NCBI RefSeq assembly: GCF_904849725.1
Contig: NC_058524.1
Location: forward strand, 350,979,823-351,043,822
DNA length: 64,000 bases
Direction: 5' to 3'
Source: Hordeum vulgare subsp. vulgare
Lineage: Eukaryota > Streptophyta > Magnoliopsida > Poales > Poaceae
Both the position numbers and the translations under genes were made by a program. Of this stretch, positions 12,530 to 25,300 are shown piece by piece (the first letter of the stretch is position 1; each line of letters begins with the position of its first letter). Below the pieces are notes generated by a model. That model did no database searches, was not told the origin of the DNA, and saw only the letters and a list, made by a program, of their open reading frames with translations.

Positions 12530-13685
12530 CTACGATTGAAAGAACTCAGGATATTCTGAACGGAGAAGGTCCTCACATTCCCAAGTGGCTTCGTTATCGG
12601 AATGGTGTGACCACTTAACTTAGAGGAATTTGATAGACTTGTTGGGAGTCTTGCGCTCGGTCTCCTCAAAGAATAGCAACTGGATGCTCATGAAAAGAAA
12701 GTCCGCTTGGAGATCAATGTCTTGGAAATCAACTCTGTGCTCACGAGTCTTGAAACACTTCCAGAGATGAGATACATGAAAGACATCATGCACATTGTAG
12801 AAATTTGGAGGAAGCTCGAGTTGATAGACAAGGTCTCCTCTTTTGCCAACAATATCTAAAGGACCCACAAAACATGGTGCAAGCTTCCCTTTCATGCTAA
12901 ATCACTGAGTACCCTTCATGGGAGATACTCGAAGATAGACAAAGTCATCATTTTGAATAGCAAAGTCACGATGCCTGCTATCATGGTAACTCTTCTGACG
13001 GGATTGATCATCATTGAGATTATCCCGAATGAAATGACACATTTATTCAACTTTAGTGTTCATGTCATTCCCAAAAATTTGATGCTCACCAGTTTCAGAC
13101 CAATTGAGCGGGGTATGACACATCCTGCCATAGAGTATCTCGGATGGGGCCTTGCCTAAACTTGCTTGAAAATAATTGTTGTAGGAGAATTCAACAAACG
13201 GGGGCATTCTTCCCACTTTATGCCGAAAGAGATAACACACGCTCTGAGCATGTATTCAAGAATTTTGTTGACTCTCTCCACTTGACCACTTGTCTGAGGA
13301 TGGAAGGTTGTACTAAAATGGACCTTGGTGCCCATTGCAGTTTCGCAGGAATCTCAGAACTTGGAAGTGAAGATGCTTACTCGAGCTGGTAAAAACAGAT
13401 GCTTCTTCGATCTGAAGAAATAAGCTTAGGAACACCATGCAAAGAAACTATACTTGAAGTGTATAGCTATACCAGCTGAGCTGCCAAAATAGATTCTTTG
13501 ACCAGAAAGAAGTGGGCTACTTTAGTCAGCTTGTCAATGACCAAAAAAATGGCATTGTTGCCCCTGTTGGACATAGGAAACCCAGTGACAATATCCATCT
13601 CAATGTGATCAAGTTTCCACTCGGATATAGGCAAAGGATGAAGAAGACCTACTGGACATTGATGTTCCGCCTTCATTTCCGACAT
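12530..13685 (-). pseudogene. Integrase and chromodomain remnant of chromovirus F
   Basis: Pieces of the integrase core: 13685-13467 with the first catalytic Asp in LDHIEMDIVTGFP and the conserved LTKVAHF; 13240-13043 with the PFVEFSYNN motif that follows the catalytic Glu. The C-terminal GKLAPCFVGP module (GPY/F type) and DVFHVSHLWK are at 12895-12700, followed by a chromodomain-like stretch that ends at the stop codon at 12532-12530. The 13460-13240 interval, which should carry the second Asp and Glu, is frame-broken. In chromoviruses the tail is thought to steer integration to particular chromatin. Not functional here. Confidence 0.78.
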
Positions 13686-13951
13686 ACATCACACTCGTTC
13701 CAAATTGAGCAATCTCACGTTTCATACGAGTCCATCAGAAGGTTTGCTTGAGATCCTAATACATCTTAGAACTGACTGGATTTATTGAGAGGAGAAAATT
13801 GTGGGCTTTGTCCATGATAACTTTTATGACCTCTCCTTTTGGAACCACAAGACGGTACTCTAAGAACAAAGTGTCTTAGTCATGAACACGGAAGCACTTA
13901 TACTTTGGAATGCTCTTTGCCAAGCCTATGTTCACTTTCTTCACCATAACA

Positions 13952-15813
13952 TCAAGAAGTTGAGCTTGGAGGACTTGGTCTTGCAAGGTTGGCAAGAAAT
14001 CCTTGAGGAACTACTTGAAGGTTGGTCTTCGTGAAAGACTCGTAGAGATCAGGCTCGAATGGCTTGAGAATGATATTATTGCAGTAAGCCTTCCTACTCA
14101 AAGCATCTGCAATCACATTTGTTTTGCCTGGAGTATAATCAATGCTTGGATTGTAATCTTGGATCATCTCCACCCAACGTGTTTGACGAAGATTGAGATT
14201 CGGTTGAGCGAAGATATATTTCAAACTCTTGTCGTCGATGTAGACGTCAACTTGCCTTCCCAACAAGAGGTGTCTCCGAGTGACCAAAGTATGTACAACT
14301 TCCGCCAACTCAAGATCTTGAGTGGGGTAGTTTTTGTCACTTGGCTTCAACAAACGAGGGGTATAAGCTACCAATTTCTTGTCTTGCATAAGAAAACCAC
14401 CAAGACCTTCCAAAGATGCATCATAGAAAACTTGGAATGGCTTGGAATCATCGGGAGGAGTTAGAACCAGAGATGAGGTGAGCTTCTCCTTGAGTGTATT
14501 CAGAGCAAAATCACACTCGGGAGTCCAAACATATTTTATCCTCTTCTGAAGAAGGTTGTATAGAGGCTTAGCAATCTTCGAGAATTTCTCCATGAACCTT
14601 CTGCAATAGCTTGCAAGCCCGAGAAAGCTTCAAAGCTGCTTGACAGTCTCAGGAGGCTACCACTTGAGAATGGCTTGAACCTTTTCAGGATCCACCCTGA
14701 TGCCCTCGGCAGAGATGATATGCCTAAGGTACACCACTTCATTGAACCAAAATTCACATCTGGAGAACTTTGTGTAGAACTAATGCTCTCTTAGTTTATC
14801 AAGCACAAGATGGAGATGTTCTGCATGTTCTTCCTCACTGTCTGAGAAGACTAGAATGTCATTAAGATACACCAATACGAACTCATTCCTGAAGGGAGAG
14901 AAGACAAATTTCATCATGTGGGAGAATGTCGGAGGAGCATTTGCTAGACCAAAGGACAACACCATGTACTTAGAAGAGCCAATGCTTAACCTGAAAGCAG
15001 TCTTGGGAATATATTCTTCACGAATACGAATTTAATGATAACCCATTCAAATATCGAGCTTAGAGAAAATGTTGGCCCCATTCAATTGCTCAAACAACTC
15101 GTTGAAGTTGGGAAGTGGATACTTGTTCCTGATTGTCTTCTTCTTCAATGGATGATAATTGATGCACATCAGTTTGTGCCATGCTTATTCCTGACAAAAA
15201 GAACACCACAAGCCCAAGGTGAAGAACTTGGTCTGATCAAATCCAGACATTCTTGTTCATCTAGCTCCTTCTTCAACTCTTTCGGCTCTTCGGGAGCAAG
15301 TTCATAAGGATGCTTCCAAACCAGTTCAGTTCCAAGCTCGAGTTCAATCACAAACTCTATTGTCCGGTAAGGAGGCATTCCCGACAATTATTCTCGTAAG
15401 GCATCATTGTACTCACAAACAACAGGAACTTGAGATATGGCTGAGATTTCACCCTTCTCATTGAGAGAAAATAGTCGTATCGTGTCATCACGAGCAACGA
15501 AAATGATCACACATTCAGAAGGATAAGTCAACTTAACTTCTTTAGCAGCACAATCAATGTACAACTTGTTCATGGCGAGAAAATCCATGCCAAGAATTAG
15601 ATCAATTTCAGAATTGCCAAGAACAATTGGGAGGCCAGAAAAGATTAGTTGTCCATCTTGATAGACACATATGTAACCAAGCAGTTGGAATTCATCAATT
15701 TCCCAGGGGAAACGACTGGCACTGGTTGAAGAAAATCTTGAGAAAAACGAACTCATGCTTTGAAAAGAATGGATGAGACATAAAACAATGTGATGCGCGA
15801 GTATCCAACACAA
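13952..15813 (-). pseudogene. Protease, reverse transcriptase and RNase H remnant of chromovirus F
   Basis: The protease motif at 15805-15797 reads D-T-R (in VVLDTRASHCF) where aspartic proteases need D-T/S-G, so the active site is lost. The reverse transcriptase pieces are 15387-15169 (start of the domain, with PPYRTIEFVIEL) and 14965-14780. The catalytic box there reads YLND at about 14869-14858, with one of the two essential aspartates replaced. RNase H is the best preserved (14593-13952, 213 codons), with the DASLEGLGG and DALSRK signatures at its ends. Frames change between pieces and stops separate them. The enzyme set once copied the element's RNA into DNA. Confidence 0.8.
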
Positions 15814-15965
15814 CTTTTGCAGGAATATAATTAACCAAGAGATTACCCATGATCACTTCTAAGGACTCTTCTGCTTGAGCTGAGTTGACCATGTTCACCC
15901 TTACTGACTTGTGATTATGCTTCAACATTCCATGCTTGGAGCCTGATTGGAGGAGGTGGCGGAAG

Positions 15966-16971
15966 TCTCTGTTGGTTGGTACACTTGTTGGAGTAGTGAC
16001 CCTTATGACCACACTCTTGACAATTCACATCTGAGAGAGGGAGCAGAAGTGAGCTGCAGGACGTCCTGACTTAGGCGCCTTAGCGTTCTGCTAATAACTT
16101 GGGATGGGTGGGTGGGAACATCCATGACCACCATTTTGCTTGAGTTGATGGGGACGACGAGGCAAAGGAGGAGGAGGAACCCAATACTTCTATTGCTTAG
16201 GTACAATCTGGGGGGAGGGAGAAGACGGATAAGCGTCTCTGAAACGCTTTCTTGAATTCTCGACCCTAAGTAGAGCTGACTCAGCCTTGAGAGCCAAGTT
16301 TCAAAACTGATCAATCTCTAGGGGCTCGTGTAGTGCAAGAGTAAGCTAAAGATCTTCCTTGAGACCACCTCTGAACTAATAAATCTTGCTCTTCTCATCT
16401 CGAACATCCTGCTTAGTATAGTGGGCCAGATTGTCGAAGTCAATGGTATACTGATAGACAGACAATCTTCCTTGCTTGAGATTCCTGAACTTCTCACGCC
16501 TTCCGTCGACAAAGCTTGAAGGAATATGATGCGCTATGAAGTCACGGCAAAATTCATCCAAACTAATCAAACGACCACCTCTGGAATCCTTGAGCTGTCG
16601 CCACCACTCTGCTGCCTCACCTTTGAGTTGGAAAGTTCCAAACTTGACATAGTCCTCAGGCCTGACATTGCTGCACTCAAAATGCTTGTTCATGTCACGG
16701 AGCCAATTGTCTGCATCAAAAGGCTGATCACAACAGGTGAAGGACTTGGGCTGATTTGCATGGAACTAATAGAGAGAAGCAAACTGCGACTGGTTGTTAA
16801 ATTCCCTTACTGGCCTTGATTCCTTTCTTGCATGATCTGAGAAGCATCTGAGTATTCACTTTGGTCGTGGCCATCAAAGCTTGCCACACCTCCTGAAGAG
16901 CAGGAGGAGGTGGTTGAGGGTGTGACAACTCCCCATCTCGACTTGAATTATGTCGATTTGCGGGAGCCTTC
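15966..16971 (-). pseudogene. Gag remnant of chromovirus F
   Basis: The N-terminal part begins at the C0 insertion point (16971) with a Pro/Ala-rich segment (DGELSHPQPPPPALQEVW). The retrotransposon capsid core is at 16693-16376 and shows the WWRQL tryptophan pair and YVKFGTFQLKGEAAEWW, typical of Gypsy gag. A complete CCHC zinc knuckle CQECGHKGHYSNKC is readable at 16022-15981 on the minus strand and would bind packaged RNA. The zinc-knuckle frame and the following protease frame differ, so a shift lies between them. Several stops fall between 16375 and 16030. The gag start codon and leader are displaced beyond the C0 insertion. Confidence 0.75.
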
Positions 16972-17886
16972 TGTTGGGTAACATAGTAATAATGCAAAAA
17001 ATTCCTACGTCATACCAATATCTATCTAGGAGAAACCAGCAACGAGAGAGGTTGTAGATCATCTTCATACCTTTGAAGATTGCTAAGCGGAAGTGTTAGT
17101 ATGAATGCACTCGATGGAGTCGTACTCGCGACAATTCAAATCGCGAAAGATCCGATCCGAACACTTAACATACAGTGTCTCCGCGTTCAACACACCTACA
17201 GCCTGGGGACGTCTCCTCCTTCTTGATCCAGCAAGGAGGGAGGAGAAGTTGAGGGAGAAATCCGGTAGCACAACGGTGTGTTGGCGGTGGAGCTATGTGG
17301 TTCTCCGGCAGGGCTTCGCCAAGCACAGCGGACGAGGAGAAGAGGAGATGTAGGCTGCACCATAGGGTGGGGAAATCAGGTGTGTGCAGCCCTCCAAATC
17401 CTCCACTATATATAGGAGGGAGGGAGAGTGGGTGCTCCACCCCTAGGGAAACCCTAGGAGGTGCGGCAACCCAAGGAGGTGGAGGGGGCGGCGGCCTAGG
17501 TGGGTGGCTTGCCACCGGAGGCAGCCCCCACGCCTAGGGTTTTTCCTCCCTTGCGCTTGGGCCTCATCCCCTTGGCGCACCAGCCCACCAGGGGCTGGTT
17601 CATCTCCCCTTTCAGCCCATGTGGCCCTCCGGGACAGGTGGACTCTCCCGGTGCACACTCGGTAATCTTTAGGTGGTCCCGATACAATACCGATAAACCC
17701 CAAAACCTTTCCGGCGATCGAAAACGTACTTCCCATATATGAATCTTCACCTTCGGAATATTCTGAAACTCCTCGTGGTGTCCGGGATCTCATATGGGGC
17801 TTCGAAAAACCTTCGACAACCACATATACCATTCCCATAACAACTCTAGCGTCACAAAACCTTACGGGTTCGGGAAACATGTAGAC
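16972..17886 (-). repeat. 3' LTR of Copia C0, left segment
   Basis: Starts TGTTGGGTAACATAG at 16972, where F's gag is interrupted. It matches the LTR family of C1 (shared stretches such as the GAGAGAGGTTGTAGA region and the GGAGGGAGG promoter block) and stops at GTAGAC (17881-17886), where C1 begins. A minus-strand TATA box CTATATATAG lies at 17407-17414. The rest of this LTR continues at 53103. The five bases before it (CCTTC, 16967-16971) would be the target duplication, but the partner copy is outside the window. Confidence 0.82.
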
Positions 17887-19654
17887 TGTTGGGGATCGTA
17901 GTAGTTTCTAAAAATTTCCTACGCCATACAAGGATCTATCTATGAAGAAACAAGCAATGAGAGAAATTGTAGAGCATCTTCATACCTTTGAAGATCTCTA
18001 AGAGGAAGCGTTGCTAGAACGCGGTTGATGGAGTCGTACTCGTAGCATTTCAGATCGCGGTGGATTCCGATCTATGCACCGAACGACAGTGCCTCCGCGT
18101 TCAACACACGTGCAGCCCAGTGACGTCTCCAACACATTGATCCAGTAAGGAGGGAGGATAGGTTGAAGGAGAGCTCCGACAGCATGATGTCATGGTGAAG
18201 GTGGAGCTACGTGGCAACTCCGACAGGGCTTCTCTAAGCTATGCGGAGGGCGAGGAGGAGGAAGGGTAGGGCTAGGCCGTCTAGTGAGAAGTTGTGTGCA
18301 GCCCTCCAAAAACCCTTGGGTATATATAGGAGGGAGGGAGCGGGGCCAGCCACCCTAGGGTTTCCCCTAGGTGGTGCGGCAGCCCCTTAGATGGAAGGCA
18401 AGGGGCGGCGGCCAGGGCAAGGGTGCGGCACCCCTAGGGGTGGCTTGCCACACAAGGCAAACCCCACGCCCTAGGGTTTTGGCCCACCTTGCCTCCTTGC
18501 ACCTTGGGCTGGGTGGTGTTGGCACACCAGCCCACTTTGGGCTGGTTTCCATCCACCTTTTGGCCCAAATACCCTTTCGTTGATCTAGGCCCTTCCCGGT
18601 GGACCCCGAAACCCTTCCGGATGTCCCGGTACATTACCGGTGTCGCCCGAAAGAATTCCGGTGACCAAATCATTTACTTCCTATATATTAATCTATACCT
18701 CTGGACCATTCCAGAACTCCTCCTGACGTCCGAGATTTCATCCGGGACTCCAAACAACCTTCAGTAACCGCTACACTATTTCCCTATAACCCTAGCATCA
18801 TCGAACCTTAAGTGTGTAGTCCCTACGGGTTCGGGACACATGCAGAGATGACCGAGACACCTCTCCAGTCAATAACCATCAGCGGCGTCTGGATATCCAT
18901 GTTAGTTCCCACATGATCCACGATGATCTCATCGGATGAACCACGATGTCGGGGATTCGATCAATCCCGTATGCAATTCCCTATGTCTACCGGTATGATA
19001 CTTGCCCGACATTCGATCATCGGTATCCCTAAACCTTGTTCAGTATCGTTGCCTGCAAGTCTCTTTACTCTTTCCGTAACACATCATCTCGTGGCTAACT
19101 CCTTAGTCACACTGAGCTCAATGATGATGGATTACCGAGTGGGCCGAGAGATAGCTCTGTGTCACAAGGGTTGAGAAATCCGAGTCTTGATTAGTACAAC
19201 CCAACAGACAGTTTTCGAGATGCCTGTGGTGCACCTTTATAATCACCCAATTACGTTGTGACGTTTGATACACCCAAAGCACTCCTACGGTATCTTGGAG
19301 TTGCACAATCTCATGGTCTAAGGAAACGATACATCACATTAGCAAACCTTTAGCAGACGAACATCATCATCTAGTGATATGCTTAGGATTGGGTCTTGTC
19401 CATCACATCATTCCGCAATGATGTGATCCCGTTATCAATGACATCCAATGTCCATGATCAAGAAATCATGATCATCTATTGATCAACTAGCTAGCCAACT
19501 AGTGGCTCACTAGGGACACATTGTGATCTATATATTCATACATGTATTATGGTTTCTTGTTAATACAATTATAGCATGAATAATAGACAATTATCATGAA
19601 CTGGAAATATAATATTAACAACTTCATTATTGCCTCTAGGGCATATTTCCAACA
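17887..19654 (-). repeat. 3' LTR of Copia C1 (1768 bp)
   Basis: Starts TGTTGGGGATCGTAGTAG and ends GCATATTTCCAACA. A minus-strand TATA box (TATATATA) is at 18321-18328, in the same position as in the other Copia LTRs here. The CTCCCACTTGCACTAGAG tract from 19657 is the complement of the polypurine tract used for plus-strand priming. ORFs seen inside are chance frames in GC-rich LTR sequence. Confidence 0.9.
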
Positions 19655-22327
19655 GTCTCCCACTTGCACTAGAGTCAATAATCTAGTTACATTGTGATGA
19701 ATCGAACACCCATAGAGTTCTACTACTGATCATGCTTAGCCCGTGGTAGAGGTTTAGTCAACGAGTCTGCAACATTCAGATCCGTATGTACTTTACAAAT
19801 ATCTATATCTCCATCTTGGATGTATCTAGGAAATGAGTTGAAGCGGCGCTTGATGTGCTTGGTCTTCTTGTGAAACCTTGGCTCCTTTGTAATGGAAATA
19901 GCTCTAGTGTTGTCTCAGAACACAGTCATCAGGCTCGACGCACGTGGAATCACTCCTAGGTCAGTGATGACCTACTACATCCAGACTCCTTCAATTGCTG
20001 CTTCTGAAGCAACTATGTACTCTGCTTCACATGTAGATGCTGCCACGACGCTTTTCATGCAACTACACCTACTAACTTCCCCATTATTCAAAATATACAC
20101 GTATTCGGTTTGTGACTTAGAATCATCCGGATCTGTGTCGAAGCTAGCATCGACGTAACCCTTTACGACGAGCTCTTCGGCACCTCCATAGATGAGAAAC
20201 ATATCTTCAGTCCTTTTCATGTACTTTAGGATATTCTTGACCGTTGTCCAGTGATCCACTCTTGGATCACTCCGGTACCTCCCTACCAAGCTTCTGGCAA
20301 GGTTCACATCAGGTGTGGTACACAACATGGCATACATGATAGAGCCTATGGCTGAAGCATAGGGGACGGTACTCATCTTTTTCCATCTTGTAATACAGGC
20401 AAGAACACCTTTATATTCTTATCCATAGTGAACTTATTCAATATTTTGTCAAGGTATGTCCTTTTTGAAAGACCTATGAGGCATCTCGATCTATCTCTAT
20501 TGATCTTAATGCCTAATATGTATGCAGCTTCTCCAAGGTCCTTCATTGAAAAACTTTTATTCACATAGGCCTTTATGCTTTCCAATAGTTCTATATCATT
20601 TCCCATCAACAATATGTCATCCACATATAGTACGAGAAATGCTACAGAGCTCCCACTCTCTTTCTTGTAAGTACAAGCTTCTCCATAAGTTTGTACAAAC
20701 CCAAACGCTTTGGTCACCTCATCAAAGCGAATGTTCCGACTCCGAGATGCTTGCACCAGCCCATAGATGGAGCGCTGGAGCTTGCATACCTTGTTAGCAT
20801 TGCTAGGATCGACAAAACCTTCCAAATGTATCATATACAATTCTTATTTAAGAAAGTCGTTTAGGAATGTTGTTTTGACGTCAATTTGCTAGATTTCATA
20901 ATCACAAAATGTGGCAATTTCTAACATGATTCGGACAGACTTCAGCATTGCTACGGGTGAGAAGGTCTCATCCTAGTCAATCCCTTGAACTTGTCGATAA
21001 CCCTTAGTGACAAGTCGAGCCTTATAGATGGTCACATTACCATCCGTGTCAGTCTTCTTCTTAAAAATCCATTTATTTTATATGGCTCGCCGAACATCGG
21101 GCAAGTCCACCAAAGTACATACTTTGTTCTTATACATGGATTCTATCTCAGATTTCATGGCCTCAAGCCATTTGTTGGAATACGGGCCTGCCATCGCTTC
21201 TTCATAGTTCGAAGGTTCACTGTTGTCCAACAACATGATTTCCATGACAGGGTTGCCGTACCACTGTGGTGCGGAACGTATCCTTGTCGACCTTCGAGGT
21301 TCAATAGCAACTTGATCCGAAGTTTCATGATCATCAATATTAACTTCTTCTCTAGACGGTTCAGGCGCCTCAGAAACATTTTCTTGCTCTGCGCTACTCT
21401 CCGGTTCGAGAGGAGGTACAATTACCTCATCAAGTTCTATCTTCCTCCCACTTCTTTCGAGAGAAAGTCTTTCTATAGAAAGGATCCGTTCTTGGCAACA
21501 GAGATATTGCCTTCGGATCTAAGAAGGTGTACCCAAAAGTTTCCTTAGGGTATCCTATGAAGACGTATTTTTCCGCTTTGGGTTCGAGCTTCTCTGGTTG
21601 AAGTTTCTTCACATAAGCATCGCAACCCCAAACTTTAAGAAACGACAGCTTAGGTTTCTTGCCAAACCATAATTCATACGGTGTCCTCTCAAGGATTTAG
21701 ACAGTGCCCTATTTAAAGTGAATGCGGGAGTTTCCAATGCATATCCCCAAAATGATAGCGGTAAATCGGTAAGAGAAATCATAGATCGCAGCATATCCAA
21801 CAAAGTGTGATTACGATGTTAGGTCACACCGTTACGCTGCGGTGTGCCACACGGCGTGAGTTGTGAAACAATTCCACATTTCCTTAGGTGTGTGCCAAAC
21901 TGGTGACTCAAATATTCTCCTACACGATCACATCATAGAAACTTTATTTTCTTGTCACGTTGATTCTCCACCTAACTCTGAAATTTCTTTAACTTTTCGA
22001 AGGTTTCAGACTTGTAGTTTATTAAGTAGCCATACCCATATCTATTCAAATCATTAGTGTGGGTGAGAATATAACGATAGCCACTTCGAGCCTCAATGCT
22101 CATTGGACCGCGTACATCGGTACGTATTATTTCCAATAAGTTGGTTGCTCGCTCCATAGTTCCAGAGAACGGAGTCTTGTTCACCTTGCCGATGAGGCAT
22201 GGTTCGCATCTGTCAAATGATTCAAAATCAAGTGATTCCAAAAGTCCATCTGTATGGAGTTTCTTCATGTGCTTTACGCCGATATGACCAACGCGGTAGT
22301 GCCACAAGTATGTGGGACTATCATTAT
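19655..22327 (-). pseudogene. Integrase, RT and RNase H remnant of Copia C1
   Basis: Copia order on the minus strand (integrase before RT). The integrase zinc and core part is at 22322-21972 (WHYRVGHIGV, CEPCLIGK, and the first catalytic region as TDVRGPMS). The integrase C-terminal pieces are 21803-21609 and 21612-21430, and the linker is 21421-21155. RT spans 20840-20373 with an intact YVDD box (about 20627-20616), followed by RNase H at 20376-19975, which has lost a short segment between FLPVLQD and the PYASAIGS motif. The second catalytic integrase Asp region contains a stop. The right end stops abruptly at the E insertion; the upstream protein continues at 48793. Confidence 0.85.
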
Positions 22328-25300
22328 AGTCACGACTGGTTTCCAAATAAGTGATTTAATTGGAAATCAGCCATTTGTGTCCATAGTGAAGAAAATATTC
22401 CCCACTCACAAACTCAACTTGATGCAGAAAACTAGTAGTACTCAACATTATACAAGTAGAGCGACGGTCGCTCTACGAATTATTACAAAATTTTCAAGTC
22501 TTAGGATAGATGGAAATGTTACAGTGGTCTTAGGGTGACTCTACTACTCGCGAAAATAATGGGGGCACGTCACATCAGAGTAATGTGACATGACGAGTAC
22601 TACTACGCGTTAAGCCTTAGAGTGAAGCTCAACAATTTAATCGAGGTGGCGGAAGCGGTGGAATAAAACAGCGATGGACTCCAGGATCGCAAGACTGACT
22701 GGGACTCCTCTAGACATCGGACTCACTATTGAACCCTTCATCCATGAGATCTCCTTCATCCATATCTGGCCACAACAACAAGCGAGTGAGTACTCCGAGA
22801 AGTACTCGCAAAAAGTTTGCACAAAAGATGAGATGCATGGAGTTGATTTTATTACGCATGGTTAGAGTCAAGTTATATTCACAATATAAGTGCAGAAAGT
22901 AAATAAGTTAGAGGATAAATCGGGCGGTAAGCCTCCCGAGGTATCCGTAACAAAAAAAATAGACCACCGTCACGCGTCTGAGCGACACCACACACAGGGC
23001 ATAACATAAATCACATAAATAATAAGCCTCGAATGGGCGTCTCTGCGACAACATAGTAAGGGCATGGATAAAATAAAATAACGTGCCACAGTCGGGCGTC
23101 TCGGCGACACCACATAAAGGGCTTATAAGAATCATAAAAACAATGCCACAATTGGGCGTCTCAGCGACATCACATAAAGATCTTATAAGAATAATAAAAA
23201 CAATGCCACAGTCAGGCGTCTCAGCGACACCGCTTAAAGGGCTTATAAAATTAATAAAGACAATGCCACAGTCGGGCGTCTCAGCGACACCACATAAAGG
23301 GCTTATAAGAATGATATATTGAATATCTTGGAGGTGGAACCGTCCCAAGGATATCCAACAGATAAAATTATAAGGGTTAGTCGAGAGTAATAATACATGA
23401 TATGATAATGTACCACGTCATCATATGGTTCACCACATCCATTATTGTTAATATCCCTTATACTCCAAAGACCGACTCTAGGACCGACTCTTGACTCGTC
23501 AAACCACGCCCTTGACCGGGGACACGGGTACTCGAATAGTTTTGACTCTGCAGAGGGTGTACTCTTTACCCATAGCTCATGATTTTCAATAGTCAATATG
23601 ACTAATTCCATGTACGGTATTTTAGAAGTGGACACTAAGAATCAGCACACACCCACTTTACATCCGCGAAGCCCGGATTCACCCGGACTACACTTCCAAG
23701 GTAAAACCATAAGACGGGATGGCTCCGACCTCGACTAGCATGGGATCAACAATATTTATATCGCGTGCTCACGGGGAGTGCCCTCCCTTCCAGTCCCAGA
23801 CCAGAAACACCCATGCCCCCTGACCGGATGACTGGATTTATTCCAGGGCCATGGATACCTTCATACCGGCCCCTCTACTTGGTGTTTGACTGATAATAGG
23901 TCTACAACTGACTATACCGAACCCATTATCCAGGGAACTGTGGTAGCACGATAAGAAATATGACACAGACAAGACTCGATCTAGGTCGATACTGGAGTTT
24001 ACCAAATTTATACCAGCACCATTGTGCTCAAGCCATGACAAGGCCATAACCTATCACGTCCCGCGTGACTAGGTTATTCCACAACCTTTCATAGCTATCA
24101 CTTGCCATCATCATATTTTTATTATGGTTGAATATGTAAAGCAGGTATGAAATACGCAAGGTGATGAGTAGTAAATATGAGTCAACTTAGCAAACAGGAG
24201 ACCAAAAGTAACAAACATGCTTGCCTCGTTCCACGTAGTCGGGATCAAGCTCGGTGTAGTTGACGTCGGGAATTTTGGTGTCAGAATCTACGGTATATAT
24301 CAAACAAGGGTATAAGTGGTACTGCCTATCTACTGGTCTTAAAATATATTTAGAAAAATCTTAAAATAAACTAGGCATTAGCATGAACAATTTGGAAAAA
24401 GAATCACTGAAAAAAAAGTGACGGATCAAAAGTTATAGCCAAAACATTATCAGGGACTATTCTGTAATTAGTTTTAATAGAAGCAGGGGCTAGACTGAGA
24501 TTTAGTAAAAACGCCCGACGAGAAAGACGTTTTCTCGAATGGAGCACGGTACTGGCCGAATACGTTTCCATCGGAATGACACCGATAGAGGGGGTCCCCC
24601 TATCAGGTTTGAATGCTCCACCGGCGCCAAAAGCTTCCGACGATCACCAGTGACGTTAGGAGGGAGAGGGGAGCCAGCTGGGGGTGCGGGTGCACTCACC
24701 GTTGTCTCGCTTGACTGATGGAGGGGGATTGGACTGCGGGGGAAGCCTCACGTCAACGACAGCAGATCTACGGCGGCGGCAACTCCGGTGACGCGAGGAG
24801 ATCTATGACAGAGAGCCTCTGCGATGAAATTGAGCACGTGGTAAGAAGGGGAGAAGCTCCTGGATGCAAACGAAAGCCTCAAGGGGTCCTACCTCTACTT
24901 ACACTACACGGGAGTGGCTGGATCCCAAAGCGGATCGGGGCGGCGGAGTTGGGGAAGAAAGCCCCTCGAGGACCCCTTCCTGGATCGGCTGGTTCCTAGA
25001 GGTGGAGATGGAGAATGGGGAAGATCTGTGGAGGTCAGAAGCACTGGAGGAGAGCTCTATTTATAAGCGCCGTGAGACGAGCTACGACATTAACTCCGGC
25101 GAGCGATTTTGGTGATGCAGGAGCTTGGGCAGGAGGTTACGTGGCTAGGATGGTACCTAATCACCACTAGGGCTCTATTTTTCACCAGAGAGCGGTTGGT
25201 CATCGAACGTGGCAATGCAGCGACGACGGGGCCATTGCTGTGCACTGCGGTTGTAGAACCCGTGCTCTTAGCTGCACGGTGCATGGCGACGGTCTTCGCG

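Larger units (their letters stand above)
5443..16971 (-). mobile_element. Ty3/Gypsy chromovirus F (3' LTR, pol, most of gag)
   Basis: Minus-strand Gypsy element inserted in the gag of Copia P. From right to left: gag (16971 to about 15980), protease, reverse transcriptase, RNase H, integrase and a chromodomain-like tail ending at the stop at 12530, then the 3' LTR (12494-5443). The domain order PR-RT-RH-IN is diagnostic of Ty3/Gypsy. The C-terminal VKWSHHSDNEATWE segment is a chromodomain signature, so it is a chromovirus. Its 5' LTR, PBS and the extreme gag N-terminus are not seen, because Copia C0 inserted at 16972 and the remainder lies right of the window. Catalytic motifs are mutated and frames broken throughout. 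Confidence 0.82.

Noticed and set aside
17443..17880. 145-codon ORF in the C0 LTR and similar ORFs at 31894-32435 and 39000-39356
   Set aside because: Located in LTR promoter/leader sequence around a poly-C tract; not consistently open between paired LTRs and with no domain.
23089..23316. Possible CRISPR-like array
   Set aside because: The 60-bp units are directly contiguous with no unique spacers, inside a plant LTR; an ordinary minisatellite.
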